In this document: one piece after another, positions 1 through 9,513 of the stretch | Layout: each line of letters begins with the position of its first letter | How positions within the stretch are numbered: position 1 is the stretch's first letter | Assembly (NCBI RefSeq): GCF_030848805.1 | Contig: NC_092364.1 | Span: forward strand, 18,767,447-18,831,446 | Direction: 5' to 3' | Origin: Temnothorax longispinosus | Taxonomy: Eukaryota; Arthropoda; Insecta; Hymenoptera; Formicidae | DNA length: 64,000 nucleotides | The notes under the pieces: generated by a model | Told to the model about the DNA's origin: nothing | Seen by the model: only the letters and a program-made list of their open reading frames with translations | Database searches by the model: none | Made by a program: the position numbers and the translations under genes

Positions 1-110
1 GTCTTTCTTCTATATCACAAAAAAGAACACAATTTGTAGTTAAACTTTTTTTTATATATTGTCAATGCAACTTTTCGAAAAAAATTATTATGTTGCGATT
101 TGTTCATTAG

Positions 111-2435
111 GAACTCGAAGCTCCTCCAATACTTCATGGGCGTCCGCCAAAAACTGATTAACGACTACATTTCACCGCAAATGGGTAACTGTGGAATTCT
201 CATGAAGGCTGAACCCAGCATTGTTTATCCTACGTCACATGTAAGCAGTCAAAAACCTCGATCTGAAAGACAGAATTGATATTGGCATTCTTATCCCCTT
301 AAATTCTTTTCCAGGTTGATTTGAACGTAAGAGTTAATATGGAGGATGTCGATCACATTCATGAAAAGATGCACGCTCTTAGCAGCAACAAAATCAACAT
401 ACGCGGTACCCTCGATGCAAAAGCAGCTTCCACAAACGAGTCCGTCCGCTCATGGGACATGAATGTGAATATTGACATGTTTCGGGGACACATAGTCAAC
501 AACGTCAAAGTTCAAATGATGAGACAGACTCCGGGAGAGAAGAATTTGAAGGTACGTCTAACTTAACTTAATTATTTTAATTAATTAAAACAGATTCAAA
601 TTACAAATAAATAAGTTCAATAAAATTGAAGTAGTATTATCGATTATGAGACGTGCGTTTTTGGCTTCTATTTCTAGATCTGCGTAGAAGCTCAGAAGAA
701 CTATCCAGTCGTCGAGACGGATCCCTTGAAGGTCGATACCACTAAAGAGGAGACCAACAACAAGGTGATCATCACAGCAGGATTCACAGACGATGATAAG
801 TGCATCCGCGACGATATGATGATCGTGATGACTGTTAAAGGCGAGTTGACGGAAGAACAGAAGAGGCAAATGACGCACAATAACGTGCATGGTGCTTGCG
901 TTAAAGACATCCAAAATCCGCAATTCCAGATTAAGCAGGGACACGTTGCTAAAACCATGAATTGCGTCCGTGAGACTTTACAATACACGACCATGAAGAA
1001 GTACACCATTAACGCAACGTACAAAAAGGTAAGAAAAGATAAATACATTATTCGTAACATATTAACAATTTGATATAATTTCAAAATATAAAAATACATA
1101 AAGAACACACAAAAGTATGTTAAATACGACCTTCAATTAGTTCTCTAGTTTTACAAACGTCTCTTGAATTTGTTTTATGCATTTTTAAGCATCCCATTGT
1201 TTAATCCCATAATTAGATGTAGAAATATCTTTTTTATGTACTTGTAAATATTATAGAGACTAGCACAAACGTGGAGAAGATTATCGTGGAGATATTAATA
1301 TCACAGATATAAGCAGAGAAGTGTGATTCTTTCAGGTGCCTGTGCAGGTATTATCGCAAATCGCCATGATCGAAGATCATATTCGCGCATGGCATTTGCC
1401 ACATGTGAGGTACATCGTGGACCGTGTTGAAAGCGGTAACGCGAAGGTCGTAGTCGAGTACTCCTCCGATCTGAGCCACGTCAATGCAACCGTCGTCACT
1501 CCGGTCAGCGGATACGAGTACGTTCAAGTTCCTTTGCAGCAACATCTCTTTGAAGGCATGGTCGTAGACAAACCGATGCTACATTCATTGTGGCACGCTG
1601 CCATGGATAATACTCGTTTCTCCGTAGCTGTTATGCACAAAATAAAGCACGACCAGGCTAGTAAGTCGTTACTCTCAAATAAATTTCTGTTTTTTACATC
1701 ATAATACTAATAAATTTTTAGCGTTCAAAATGAGATATTTCTTCATTTATAAATTGTTTATTTATCCATAAAGAATTCGAGCAACAGTTTAATTTCATTG
1801 AATACCTGTCTTTCACAGAGATCTGCACCGTCTATCCGCAAGTCTTGATCACCCTAGACGAGGGCGTGATTCCATTCGTGATGTCCGATAAATGGGTCCT
1901 CGTATCTGGCGATCACATCGATCAGACGTACGCTATTTTCGTGAAGTCCGTGCAAGGTACCAAGCTAGCAGTGAAGATGCACGTTGGCGATCACGAGATG
2001 GAGATCATGCCAAACGAGTTTAATGCAGTCGTTAACGTTGACGGCAATGTAGTCAATCAGCATGAGAAGGGAGTCGTGGTGCCGAAAGACGAACCGAACT
2101 CTTACGCGTTCAAGTGAGTACAACGATTAATCGGTCGCGTATGGAATTTAAAAGAGAATAGTATAGAATTTAAGAGTAGGAGAATTTAAGAATAGAAGAG
2201 TATAGACTTTAAGAGAAATTGATTGTATTAAAATATAACTTTCGCTTGCAGACTCACCGAGAACAACGAACATCTCATGGTCCAGTCTCAACGAGTGCCG
2301 GTGATGGTAATGTGGACCCCCAGCAGCGTAACTTTGATGTTGGACACCACTCTGCAAGGTCACGTGACCGGCGTGTGCGGACACATGGACGGCACGCATA
2401 AAGAGAAACTTCCCAAAGTTTATACCGTTGTGTGA
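111..2435 (+). CDS. Vitellogenin-like large lipid transfer protein, 3' part (last six exons)
   Basis: Six exons join in one frame: 111-240, 315-551, 678-1028, 1336-1660, 1819-2113 and 2252-2435 (stop TGA 2433-2435), about 506 residues. All introns are GT-AG. The 5' part lies outside the window; 1-110 is intron ending in a TTAG acceptor. The fifth and sixth exons form a von Willebrand factor D-type domain: it opens with KICTVYPQ and ends with GVCGHMDG, the GL/ICG motif of the family. The preceding region has the beta-rich, scattered-Cys character of the vitellogenin C-terminal half. Known proteins of this family are secreted lipoproteins that carry lipid to oocytes; some insect paralogues act in immunity, stress or behaviour. 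The oddity is that the protein stops about 17 residues after the GxCG motif, so the D domain lacks its usual C-terminal part. A conventional vitellogenin normally continues further, so I favour a vitellogenin-like paralogue. An apolipophorin is less likely. No clean AATAAA is seen downstream. Confidence 0.85.
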
Positions 2436-3595
2436 ATCTTTAATTATATAATATAATTTGAATCTATATAAAATACATATTTTTTTTTATTAAAATTAAG
2501 AGTACCAAGCACCATTTTGAATAATATAGAATACAATTTTTGTTCAATAACAAAATATAGCACGACGATAGCGTGGGAGTAGAAAGAGAAATATAATACA
2601 CAAGAAATCTTTATTTTCCGTTTATCTGGGTTAATTTAATTATCTCTTCGACCTGCAATCCATAAGCGTTATAACATCAAGTTATTACTATCACGTATTT
2701 TATTTTTAAAGGAGAAAAATTGTCATGACTTAGAAATATTATCAATATACATATACATGATACAATTATAAAAGCTCTTTTGAACATAGTCAAATCGAAA
2801 TTAAAAAAATGGCAATAAGAGCCAAACGCAGTAACTATAAGGCGCGTATATTGTAAATATTGTAAATATAAAATATGTATTATTGATATAAATAATGTAT
2901 AAATAATAATAATAACGTTTCGGTCCTTTTTCGGGACCATCTTCAGCGCAATTAAAAAGTAATTTTTAAATATAAATTGCATAAATTAATTCGCAACGCA
3001 GTCAAACAGGTAGTGAGCAGTTACGAATTCAAAGTATAGCCTCCGATGCCTCACAAGCATCTCTGAGATGTATCACTCCCTATAAATTGATAGGCCAAGA
3101 AGAGAACAATTAGCTGAGGCTTCATTACATGTATATTTTCATGCCGGAAACGCTAGAGTTTTAAAAATACTGTAATGAGACGAACGGAACAACACGTGTC
3201 AAGTATTGAGAGATATATAAACGGATATTATAATTAAGACAGAAGCAACTTACAAATGAATGCAAAGAAAAGATGCTGAGAATCGCATGAAAGACAACAA
3301 TTGATGAACATGATTATAATAAATATACGGAGAAATATATAATGATACACTGGCACCTTTTATTGCTACTTTTTTACCTCGATCATATCTACATAGCTCT
3401 AATTTAAGTATCGAAATTTGTCAAATACATATATAAAGTCTTGCTTATCAACATATTTTACACATCAGCAATACTTTGTGATTTTTATCAGATGTTTAAG
3501 TAAATTATTAATATTATCAATTGTTAATTATTTAAAAACAAACAATTTTTTATATTTTACGTTATATACTATACGATAGCAAGCAAAATGAACTT
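2436..3595. other. AT-rich intergenic spacer
   Basis: This stretch separates the vitellogenin-like gene from the tRNA gene. It is AT-rich with short AT-repeat runs. The only structured element seen is the hammerhead-like motif at 2913-2946. A moderately GC-richer patch at 3000-3300 has no open frame with splice signals. No convincing exon was found. Confidence 0.6.
2913..2946 (-). ncRNA. Degenerate hammerhead-ribozyme-like motif (Penelope-like element remnant?)
   Basis: Read on the minus strand, CTGAAGA (2946-2940) fits the CUGANGA core. It is followed by a 5-bp stem GGTCC/GGACC (2938-2934 with 2926-2922) closed by a 7-nt loop, then GAAAC-GTT (2921-2914), which fits the GAAA core and a GUH cleavage site. 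The ACGT after GAA is self-complementary, as in minimal hammerheads thought to work as dimers. One unpaired base precedes stem II. I found no good stem I: the flank before CTGAAGA (..AATTGCG) does not pair with the ATT repeats after GTT. It is therefore probably a decayed copy. Hammerheads of this type are known in Penelope-like retroelements; no reverse transcriptase frame is present here. Confidence 0.45.
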
Positions 3596-3615
3596 GCCTC
3601 CGTGGCGCAATCGGC

Positions 3616-3652
<37 letters not shown>

Positions 3653-3669
3653 GAGCCCACCCGGGGGCG
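3596..3669 (+). tRNA. tRNA-Asn (anticodon GTT)
   Basis: The 74-nt gene folds as a cloverleaf. Acceptor stem GCCTCCG (3596-3602) pairs with CGGGGGC (3662-3668, one T-G pair), with discriminator G3669. The D arm contains the A box TGGCGCAATCGG. The anticodon stem TTCGG/CCGAA encloses CTGTTAA, with anticodon GTT at 3630-3632. The B box GGTTCGAGCCC begins at 3648. There is no intron. CCA is not encoded, as expected in a eukaryote. A T-run just after the gene (about 3673-3682) is a normal Pol III terminator. Confidence 0.97.
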
Positions 3670-3670
3670 T

Positions 3671-3683
3671 TATTTTTTTTTAC
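3671..3683 (+). terminator. Pol III terminator of tRNA-Asn
   Basis: A run of about ten T residues begins four bases after the tRNA 3' end, the standard RNA polymerase III stop signal on the coding strand. Confidence 0.85.
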
Positions 3684-3942
3684 ATTTTAATATTAATAAT
3701 GATATTATTCTCTCACGACGTTTTGAGCGATAACCTCGCTTGTAAAACCGAACATCTTATCGAGTAATATGTTGTTAAAATTGGCATTTAAATGACGTTA
3801 ATATCGAAGTTTTGTAAGATATACCAGCGATTCGGTTGTGTATATAATTTGCGAAATAGTAATCACAATCGCGAAAAAATACGATATACGCGTTTATCGT
3901 AATGTGATGCAATTATTAAATGTTTATAAATTATTCTCGCAC

Positions 3943-3969
3943 TTGTGTGTGTGTGTGTGTGTGTGTGTG
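3943..3969. repeat. (TG)n microsatellite
   Basis: About 13 uninterrupted TG dinucleotides. The surrounding 3683-4290 sequence is AT-rich spacer in which I see no gene. Confidence 0.95.
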
Positions 3970-4350
3970 AAGCAGAGAGAAACCTGAGAGCCACACTGGC
4001 ATTCTGCTAGATACCGTTTTATTGAATTGTTTGATACGTCACTCGTACCCATTTTCAACGAACTATTTGGCATAATCATTTTCTTCTTAAAAATCCAATT
4101 GCATATCACATTGCAATTTAAGAAAAAAATTTGCGGTGCCAGTGATATATCGCAAAATCGCTCATCTCTACCTACAATATCAACTTGTATATTTAACTTG
4201 GGTCATAAAGCGAAAAATGACTGCTATATAAGGCAAGCGTATAACATTTATTGTTAAAATGAGACAAATGCATCAACGGGAAAGTAAAAACGGGACGCTG
4301 CGGCGCGTTTGAAGTTGCCGCGCGGCGCGCGGGAAACGCGGGAAGCGCCT

Positions 4351-4369
4351 CCGCCATATTGATGACGTA
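4351..4369 (+). promoter_or_regulatory. YY1/Pho-like plus CRE-like site, array copy 1
   Basis: CCGCCATATTGATGACGTA combines a CCGCCATnTT motif (reverse of the YY1/Pho core ATGGCGG) with TGACGTA, a CREB/ATF half-site. The CRE-like part recurs in copy 2 (TGACGTA at 4849-4855) and is degraded in copy 3 (TTACGT). It lies about 20 bp upstream of the TTTCATTTCCAG block in copies 1 and 2. Function is inferred from motif identity and conservation between copies only. Confidence 0.45.
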
Positions 4370-4386
4370 CTCCCTTTCATTTCCAG

Positions 4387-4449
4387 AGAGCGGCGGACAG
4401 TCGGAACGGATCGGCTCCGGAACGAGCGACGTCGCGACTCATTTAATTG
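4387..4449 (+). other. Exon-like block, array copy 1
   Basis: 63 nt after TTTCATTTCCAG and before the donor G|GTAAGT. It is two bases longer than the equivalent blocks of copies 2 and 3, so the three could not be interchangeable coding exons in one frame. That argues for a 5'-untranslated or non-coding role. If transcription starts within the module, the apparent acceptor is not used and this is simply the end of a first exon. Confidence 0.45.
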
Positions 4450-4878
4450 GTAAGTATAACACATATTAATCTTGCATGCATTATATTCACTGCGGTATCT
4501 ATCGCGTAACATAGATTTAGCGCTCGGGTATTGATATTTCTTAAAAATACGTATTCCGCGATACTTGTCCGGCCGAAGGCGCGTCACACGAGCAATCGCG
4601 AAAGTGACGATCGTATTTTCCAGTGTCGTGCCGCGAATATCGTGGATATTTGCCAATAATATTAATACGCTATTCGCTAGAATGCAAAAGAACAATCGTA
4701 GTAATAAGCGAGTTAGTAATATTTGATTTCTCAAAGTTCGGCAAAGTCATGATCGCGAACTTAAGTTAGGTGCGGAACGCGTAGCGACGCCGCGGCGCTT
4801 TTGACGCGTGAAGTTGCGCGCGGAAACGAAGCGGCTCCGCTATTTTGATGACGTATTACGCTCTCCTTTCATTTCCAG

Positions 4879-4939
4879 AACGCGGCGGACACGGAACGGA
4901 TCGGCTCCGGAACGAGTGGCGTCGCGAATCATTTAATTG
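4879..4939 (+). other. Exon-like block, array copy 2
   Basis: 61 nt between CATTTCCAG and G|GTAAGT, closely similar to the copy 1 block over the shared GATCGGCTCCGGAACGAG core. The splice signals and the CRE-like site upstream are intact. Confidence 0.45.
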
Positions 4940-5251
4940 GTAAGTTTAACACATATTGATCTTGCATGTATTATTCACTGTGGTATCTATCGCGTAGTAT
5001 AGATTCGACGCGTCGCTCGGGTATTAATGATTCTTGAAAATACGTATTTTCCGCGATACACACACACACGTACTTGTTCGGCAGAAGACGCGTCGCCAGG
5101 GTAATCGCGAAAGCGATCATATTTTCGAATGTCGCGAATATCGAGGACGCGCCGCGACGCCGCGCCGCGACGCTTTCGGTACAAGAAATTGCCGAACAGG
5201 AGACGATAAAGCGCCTTCGTCATATTAATTACGTTCTCTTTTTATTTTCAG

Positions 5252-5312
5252 AACGCGACGAATACGAGACGGATCGGCTCCGAAACGAGTGGCATCGCAA
5301 CTTATTTAATTG
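5252..5312 (+). other. Exon-like block, array copy 3
   Basis: 61 nt between TTTATTTTCAG and G|GTAAGT. The core GGATCGGCTCCGAAACGAG is kept, but the upstream leader and the CRE-like site are eroded. The donor is followed directly by an (AT)n microsatellite. Confidence 0.4.
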
Positions 5313-5314
5313 GT

Positions 5315-5324
5315 AAGTATATAC

Positions 5325-5369
<45 letters not shown>

Positions 5370-5385
5370 TATATGTATATTTTAT
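5315..5385. repeat. (AT)n microsatellite
   Basis: Nearly pure AT/TA dinucleotides directly after the third array donor. A second (AT)n tract lies at 5687-5742. The 5386-6199 sequence around it is AT-rich without a supported exon. Confidence 0.9.
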
Positions 5386-5683
5386 ATTATAAAGTGATCT
5401 GAAAACGACACTGCGCAAATAAATATTTATTTCCATCAGTAACAATTATTAATAAAAGATTATAGATTATTAAATGCTTATATACCTCGCGATCTGATAC
5501 ATTTGGTCTTTGCTTCCTTAATTTTGGCTCTTCTTTTTTTTCCGTATTGTTATTTCTTTGTGGCACTCACATCTGTTTTCTAAAACAAACAAAATATTTA
5601 TTAAAGGCGCGCGATTACAAGTAATCATTAGAATACAATGATTGAAAGTATCATACAAGATATGGCAAACCTATACGAAAAAG

Positions 5684-5686
<3 letters not shown>

Positions 5687-5742
<56 letters not shown>
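5687..5742. repeat. (AT)n microsatellite
   Basis: About 28 AT units. An open frame crossing it encodes alternating Tyr-Ile and is not a gene. Confidence 0.95.
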
Positions 5743-6199
5743 TGCTTGCTTGCTTACACACCACTTTATGAAATATTTAATTTAGGACGAATATATGGGA
5801 AAGAAGTTAAAGAAATACATGCTTAAAATAAAAATAAAAAAATTACTTTTACACGCAAGTTTTATTCGTAATTTCAATACATTTTTAATCAAAGAATAAC
5901 ATCTTAATGATAATGCATTTTTTAGATATCAACTTGTATAAAATTTGATAAGAAAAAATCAAATCCTGATATAATATATACTATTATAAATTTTAATTAT
6001 TTAGAAATATTTGATATATTAACAAGTAATATTTTATATTTATTTGTTAATATTAGTCATGTCACAAATAATTTATTAAGTGTATTTAAAAAATCTTAAA
6101 ATATAATCTAAAATATTTTATTTATTAGATAATGTACTAAATATGTAATATAATACTGTATATATAGTGTATTGCAGGTTTAATTATTTAATAAAATTT

Positions 6200-6800
6200 T
6201 TGTGTGTAATAGTAATTCTTTTTAATTCTTTTATTCTTGCGTTGTTTTATTTTTTTTACCGTATTTTACGATTTAGAAATAATAATTAAAAAAAAATAAT
6301 TTGAATTTTTATAAACGTTCAGTCTTGTAAAGATCTTTTTCAATAAATGTATAATTATTTTAATAAATATTTAATTTTGAATGATAAATAAGAAGTTTTT
6401 GATGCGTGTAAGAATTATTTAATCGTTTATTTATATGTTTTATAAAATAATGACGCGGGAAGTCGCATCGTTGCATCGATGAAATTCAAGCTGACAACCC
6501 GAGAGGACAGCCTAGAGGAGGAGGTGGCCTGCGAGAGACATCGGGCACCAGCGGAACAACTTTGCGGTAAATATTAATTTTTATTTTGTGCAAGAGTAAT
6601 TTTTTTTTTTATTCTTGAGCCTTTTTATTTTATCATGATTTAGAAATAATAGTTGGAAAAAAAGGAGTAATTTAATATTTTATAAAAATTGATTGTCTCT
6701 CTTGTAAATATTATTTTCGGAAAATGTGTAATTATTTAAATAAATATTTAATTAAATAATAAATAAAACGTTTGATGCGCTATATGAATTATCTGTTTTA
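6200..6800. repeat. Diverged tandem duplication of intronic sequence on both sides of exon 6463-6566
   Basis: 6200-6430 and 6580-6800 align along their length: TAGTAATTnTTTT, ATTCTTG, GATTTAGAAATAATA, CTTGTAAA, TGTATAATTATTT, AATAAATATTTAAT and TTTGATGCG recur in the same order, offset by about 385 bp. The exon-like block 6463-6566 lies between the copies, so a segment of intron was duplicated around it. AT-rich composition inflates similarity, but the ordered blocks are too many for chance. Confidence 0.7.
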
Positions 6801-9353
6801 AAACATCGAGTTTTTTTAACACTGTTTTAATATGAATTCTATATTTGTTTGTTCAACGTAGCTACGTGGCAGATATCATTCCGCTGTTGCGCATCGGGAT
6901 TGGTGAGTGATAAATTAACATATCAATTGAGATAATTGATAACTGGATTTTATCCAGTTAAAATAATAATATGACGTAAGATCTAATACACGCATATATT
7001 TATTGTTATGAAATAGAAGATTTTTTCTTACAATTAGTTAGTAATCTAAATAATGATTTTACATCCAATTAATTTTATATCAGTTAAAAAGTTTTGAATT
7101 AATATATTATTATTATATTAATATATTAAAAATAGTTTTAATAATTTACAAAATATAAAAAGATGATATCAATTCTAATTGTGTGGGAAATTTATTATCC
7201 CTTTCGGATCTTACGTCATTCATCTGAATTTCTCATCTCTGCACGCTTTTGAGATGAGATTCAGCAACGAATCGTTCGAATCGATGAAAATACGCATATG
7301 GGCCTTATATGTAGATTCTATCGAATGTCTAGCAATTTAGTCTAGCAATAGTCTAGCAATTTTTATTCATTTGTTTTTAAATTGAAGTTTTTTTCTTAAA
7401 TGAACTATGTATATAAAATTTCGTTTAACTATATAAATGACTTCATTCAAGCAAGTTTTATTTATTTAATGTAATATAATCTCATTTCAAGAGTAAATAT
7501 TCTTGCGTATATACAAGTATGTGTTGATTTGACACTTCTTTTTTTCTGTGTAAATGATTTAATTAATGTGGTGGCCTCTTCGCGACGCGTTCGTGTCTCG
7601 CGCATCATATGAAAGCGTAAAATCTTACGCTTATTGGCAATAGCAGCAGGAGTATTTCTCCTTGTTGCCGATCTCTGGCTATATGAAGTCAAAATACGGC
7701 CAGATGCTACTAAAATAAAAGTCTATATTCTGGCCAGAAGATTGAAAACGAAGAGGATCGAGGTAGGTTGGTGTACCACTTCAATCAAAGTTTAAAAAAT
7801 ACAGGTAAAGATAAGCCTTTAAGGTCATCTGTATACGTGTGATTGTACACCTAATCGGAAAGATGCACACAGAAAAATAATCATTTTACAGCCAAGAAAA
7901 GCACTTACTTATATTATTTTACTTTTTTAAAGTAAGTTTTCTTTCAACCAAGAATATTTTCTTACTAATAGTTTTCAAATATCTTGACACAAGTCAAGAA
8001 TATTGTTTTGAGTAAATGTAATTCTTACAATGATTTTATGGTTGATTTGCGGATATACTAGCTTACCATTTACTTAATCCGCAAATCTACCATAGAGTCA
8101 TTGTAAGAATTACATTTACTCGAAACAATATTCTTGACTTGTGTCTAGATATTTAAAAACCATTAGTAGAAAATATTCTTGGTTGAAAGAAAACTTACTT
8201 AAAAAAAGTAAAATAAAAGAAGTAAAGTACTTTTCTTGGCTGTACAATGATTATTTTTTTGTGTGTGTCGTCTCGTATTAAATTTCTATTCCGCGAAAAT
8301 AAAACTCAATAAAACTTTTAAATGGTCCTTTTAAATAATTTAAAACCGATTAAAAATCAGATTTAAAATTTGGAGCGCTTGTCTGATTACGGGTAATCGT
8401 GGTCGTAACTATAGGTATGCTATAATAGGTAGAGATACGGGTAGGTAGAATATAGATAAAAATGAGATGAAAATCAGATAGGTAGGAAAACGAATAAGCA
8501 AGGGTACGGGTAGGTAGGGATATGGGGGTGTAATTTTCGAGTTAAAAGAAACTTCATTAATATTATAATTGTAAGGAACTTAAGTATATATAGGCATAAG
8601 TAAGCATACGGGTAGGTAGGTAGGGATAAAGCGGGAGGGTGTAGTTTAACAATGAACAAAAATTAATTTTTTAAATAATATTAAGAAATATTAATTTATC
8701 CATGTAAAACTGTAATAACATAACGCTAAGAATTATATACAAAACGATATATTCTGTCGCGAAAATTGTCAATTGTACAAAATTGTATATAAATAATATA
8801 ATTATGTAATCTCATGTCATTTATCAATACACTTTTAAGTTATATTGTTACAAATTATGGACGTTGGAAATGCGTATACTAACTATGTGTTAGTATACGT
8901 ATTTCCAACGTTTTTGTGTAATCCGGATTTAATAATTAAGATAAATCTTATATATATGCAATGTACACAATTTTTTGTCTTGCACTATGTAATTTTGTAT
9001 TGTTTTATTGCTCTATTATGTATATATTAGATTTTAGCATATACTAAATTGTATTAAAAAATAAAAAACAAAAAAGAACAAAAAATTATATTTTAAAAAA
9101 GAGGACCGCTGAGATTGGAATCGGCGGGGGTGGTGGAGGGTCTCTATATATATAGGAATCGGAGTCGGTGAGTGATAAATTAATATTTTTATTGAGGTAA
9201 TAGATTTTAAATATACATAGCATGTATCTAGATAAATTTATGCAATTTGGTAACAATAAAAGGATGCTACATATAAGTACTGTTTTTCAACAGGAAAATT
9301 ATGTACGTAGCACGGACACGCACCAAGTGGCGAGACTTTATCGGCAGTGCTAG
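6479..9353 (+). CDS. Hypothetical small single-pass membrane protein (four exons, unrecognised)
   Basis: Four blocks with GT-AG borders join in phase: 6463-6566 (ATG 6479; ends phase 1), 6862-6902 (ends phase 0), 7616-7762 (147 nt, phase 0) and 9294-9353 (TAG 9351-9353). The product is 111 residues: an acidic N-terminal part (MKFKLTTREDSLEEE..), a short Cys-containing stretch (..FRCCASGL), a hydrophobic segment at about residues 46-66 (LLAIAAGVFLLVADLWLYEV), a Lys/Arg-rich tail (LARRLKTKR) and end ..LYRQC. The last acceptor (TGTTTTTCAACAG) is strong. The 7614-7615 acceptor is preceded by about 95 nt without AG, holding a pyrimidine tract. Upstream array modules could be 5' exons. I do not recognise the family. 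The open frame is short and exon borders are read by eye, so individual exons may be wrong, or the blocks may be part of a non-coding RNA or of the prohibitin 5' region. Confidence 0.35.
7867..8268. mobile_element. 402-bp foldback MITE-like element
   Basis: Two arms of about 190 bp (7867-8054 and 8077-8268) are near-perfect inverted repeats around a 22-bp loop. The ends read CACACAGAAAAATAATCATT and CACACACAAAAAAATAATCATT. There is no coding capacity. No clear target-site duplication is visible, so the superfamily is open. The element lies in the last intron of the putative membrane-protein gene. Confidence 0.85.
8400..8645. repeat. Degenerate GGTAGGTAGGG minisatellite
   Basis: Two clusters of GTAG/GGTAGGTAGGGATA units (8405-8525 and 8605-8640) are each followed by a G-rich GTGTAATTT/GTGTAGTTT tail, suggesting an old duplication of the cluster. 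Coding frames across it are shadows of the repeat. Confidence 0.6.
8861..8911. repeat. 51-nt hairpin (23-bp arms)
   Basis: The arm ACGTTGGAAATGCGTATACTAAC (8861-8883) is complementary to 8889-8911 at 22 of 23 positions, with the remaining pair a G-T, around a 5-nt loop. It could be a small foldback element or a structured RNA. It is too short and symmetric for a typical animal pre-miRNA. Confidence 0.85.
9100..9168 (+). other. Exon-like block ending at a donor copied from the 6902 exon
   Basis: The block ends ATCGGAGTCG|GTGAGTGATAAATTAA. The exon at 6862-6902 ends ATCGGGATTG|GTGAGTGATAAATTAA, so donor and intron start are shared. The block has in-frame stops in the phase of the putative membrane protein, so it may be an alternative 5' exon or a dead copy. 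Confidence 0.3.
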
Positions 9354-9399
9354 AAGATGTTATTAAAAATTTCCGCATGAAGTTACGCTGAATTGCCAT

Positions 9400-9513
9400 C
9401 GTAGCGCTAGCTTCGGCTTCCAGATTATCACAGTCTCCATTTTCCTTTTATCAGGGAGAGCTCCACGCGAGAAGAAAATCGAATATTCCAACCCTAAAGT
9501 CACGATTTATTAC
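9400..9513 (+). promoter_or_regulatory. Probable prohibitin 5' UTR exon and promoter region
   Basis: A GC-richer stretch ends in the donor TTAC|GTAAGAAT (GT at 9514). It precedes the coding-exon acceptor TGTTTTGTAG at 9899-9900, leaving an intron of 387 bp. It contains no long frame. The transcription start cannot be fixed. It lies only about 50 bp after the stop of the putative upstream gene. Confidence 0.4.

Larger units (their letters stand above)
4291..5330 (+). repeat. Three-copy tandem array of GC-rich promoter/exon-like modules
   Basis: Three diverged direct repeats start near 4291, 4771 and 5151. Each copy has the same order: a GC-rich leader; a CATATT/TATTTT-GATGACGTA block; a T/C-rich stretch ending in TTTCAG or TTCCAG; a 61-63 nt block; a donor of the form TTAATTG|GTAAGT; and, in copies 1 and 2, a conserved ~190 nt downstream stretch. 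Spacing between exon-like blocks is 492 and 373 bp. Copy 3 has lost many CpGs and its CRE-like site. Copies 1 and 2 also share the downstream segment containing TATCTATCGCGTA. No copy has a long open frame. The most economical reading is a duplicated promoter plus first exon, possibly for the downstream gene at 6463-9353. A tandemly duplicated non-coding RNA exon is the alternative. Confidence 0.75.

Noticed and set aside
585..1108. Minus-strand frames opposite the vitellogenin-like gene
   Set aside because: They are antisense shadows of well-supported exons 678-1028 and flanking introns.
2677..2982. 101-codon minus-strand frame containing LKMVPKKDRNV
   Set aside because: This is simply the translation of the hammerhead-like motif and AT-rich flanks; it lacks family similarity.
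8466..8660. Possible CRISPR-like or regularly spaced repeat
   Set aside because: The GGTAGGTAGGG units are irregularly spaced and this is a eukaryotic nuclear sequence; it is a decayed minisatellite.
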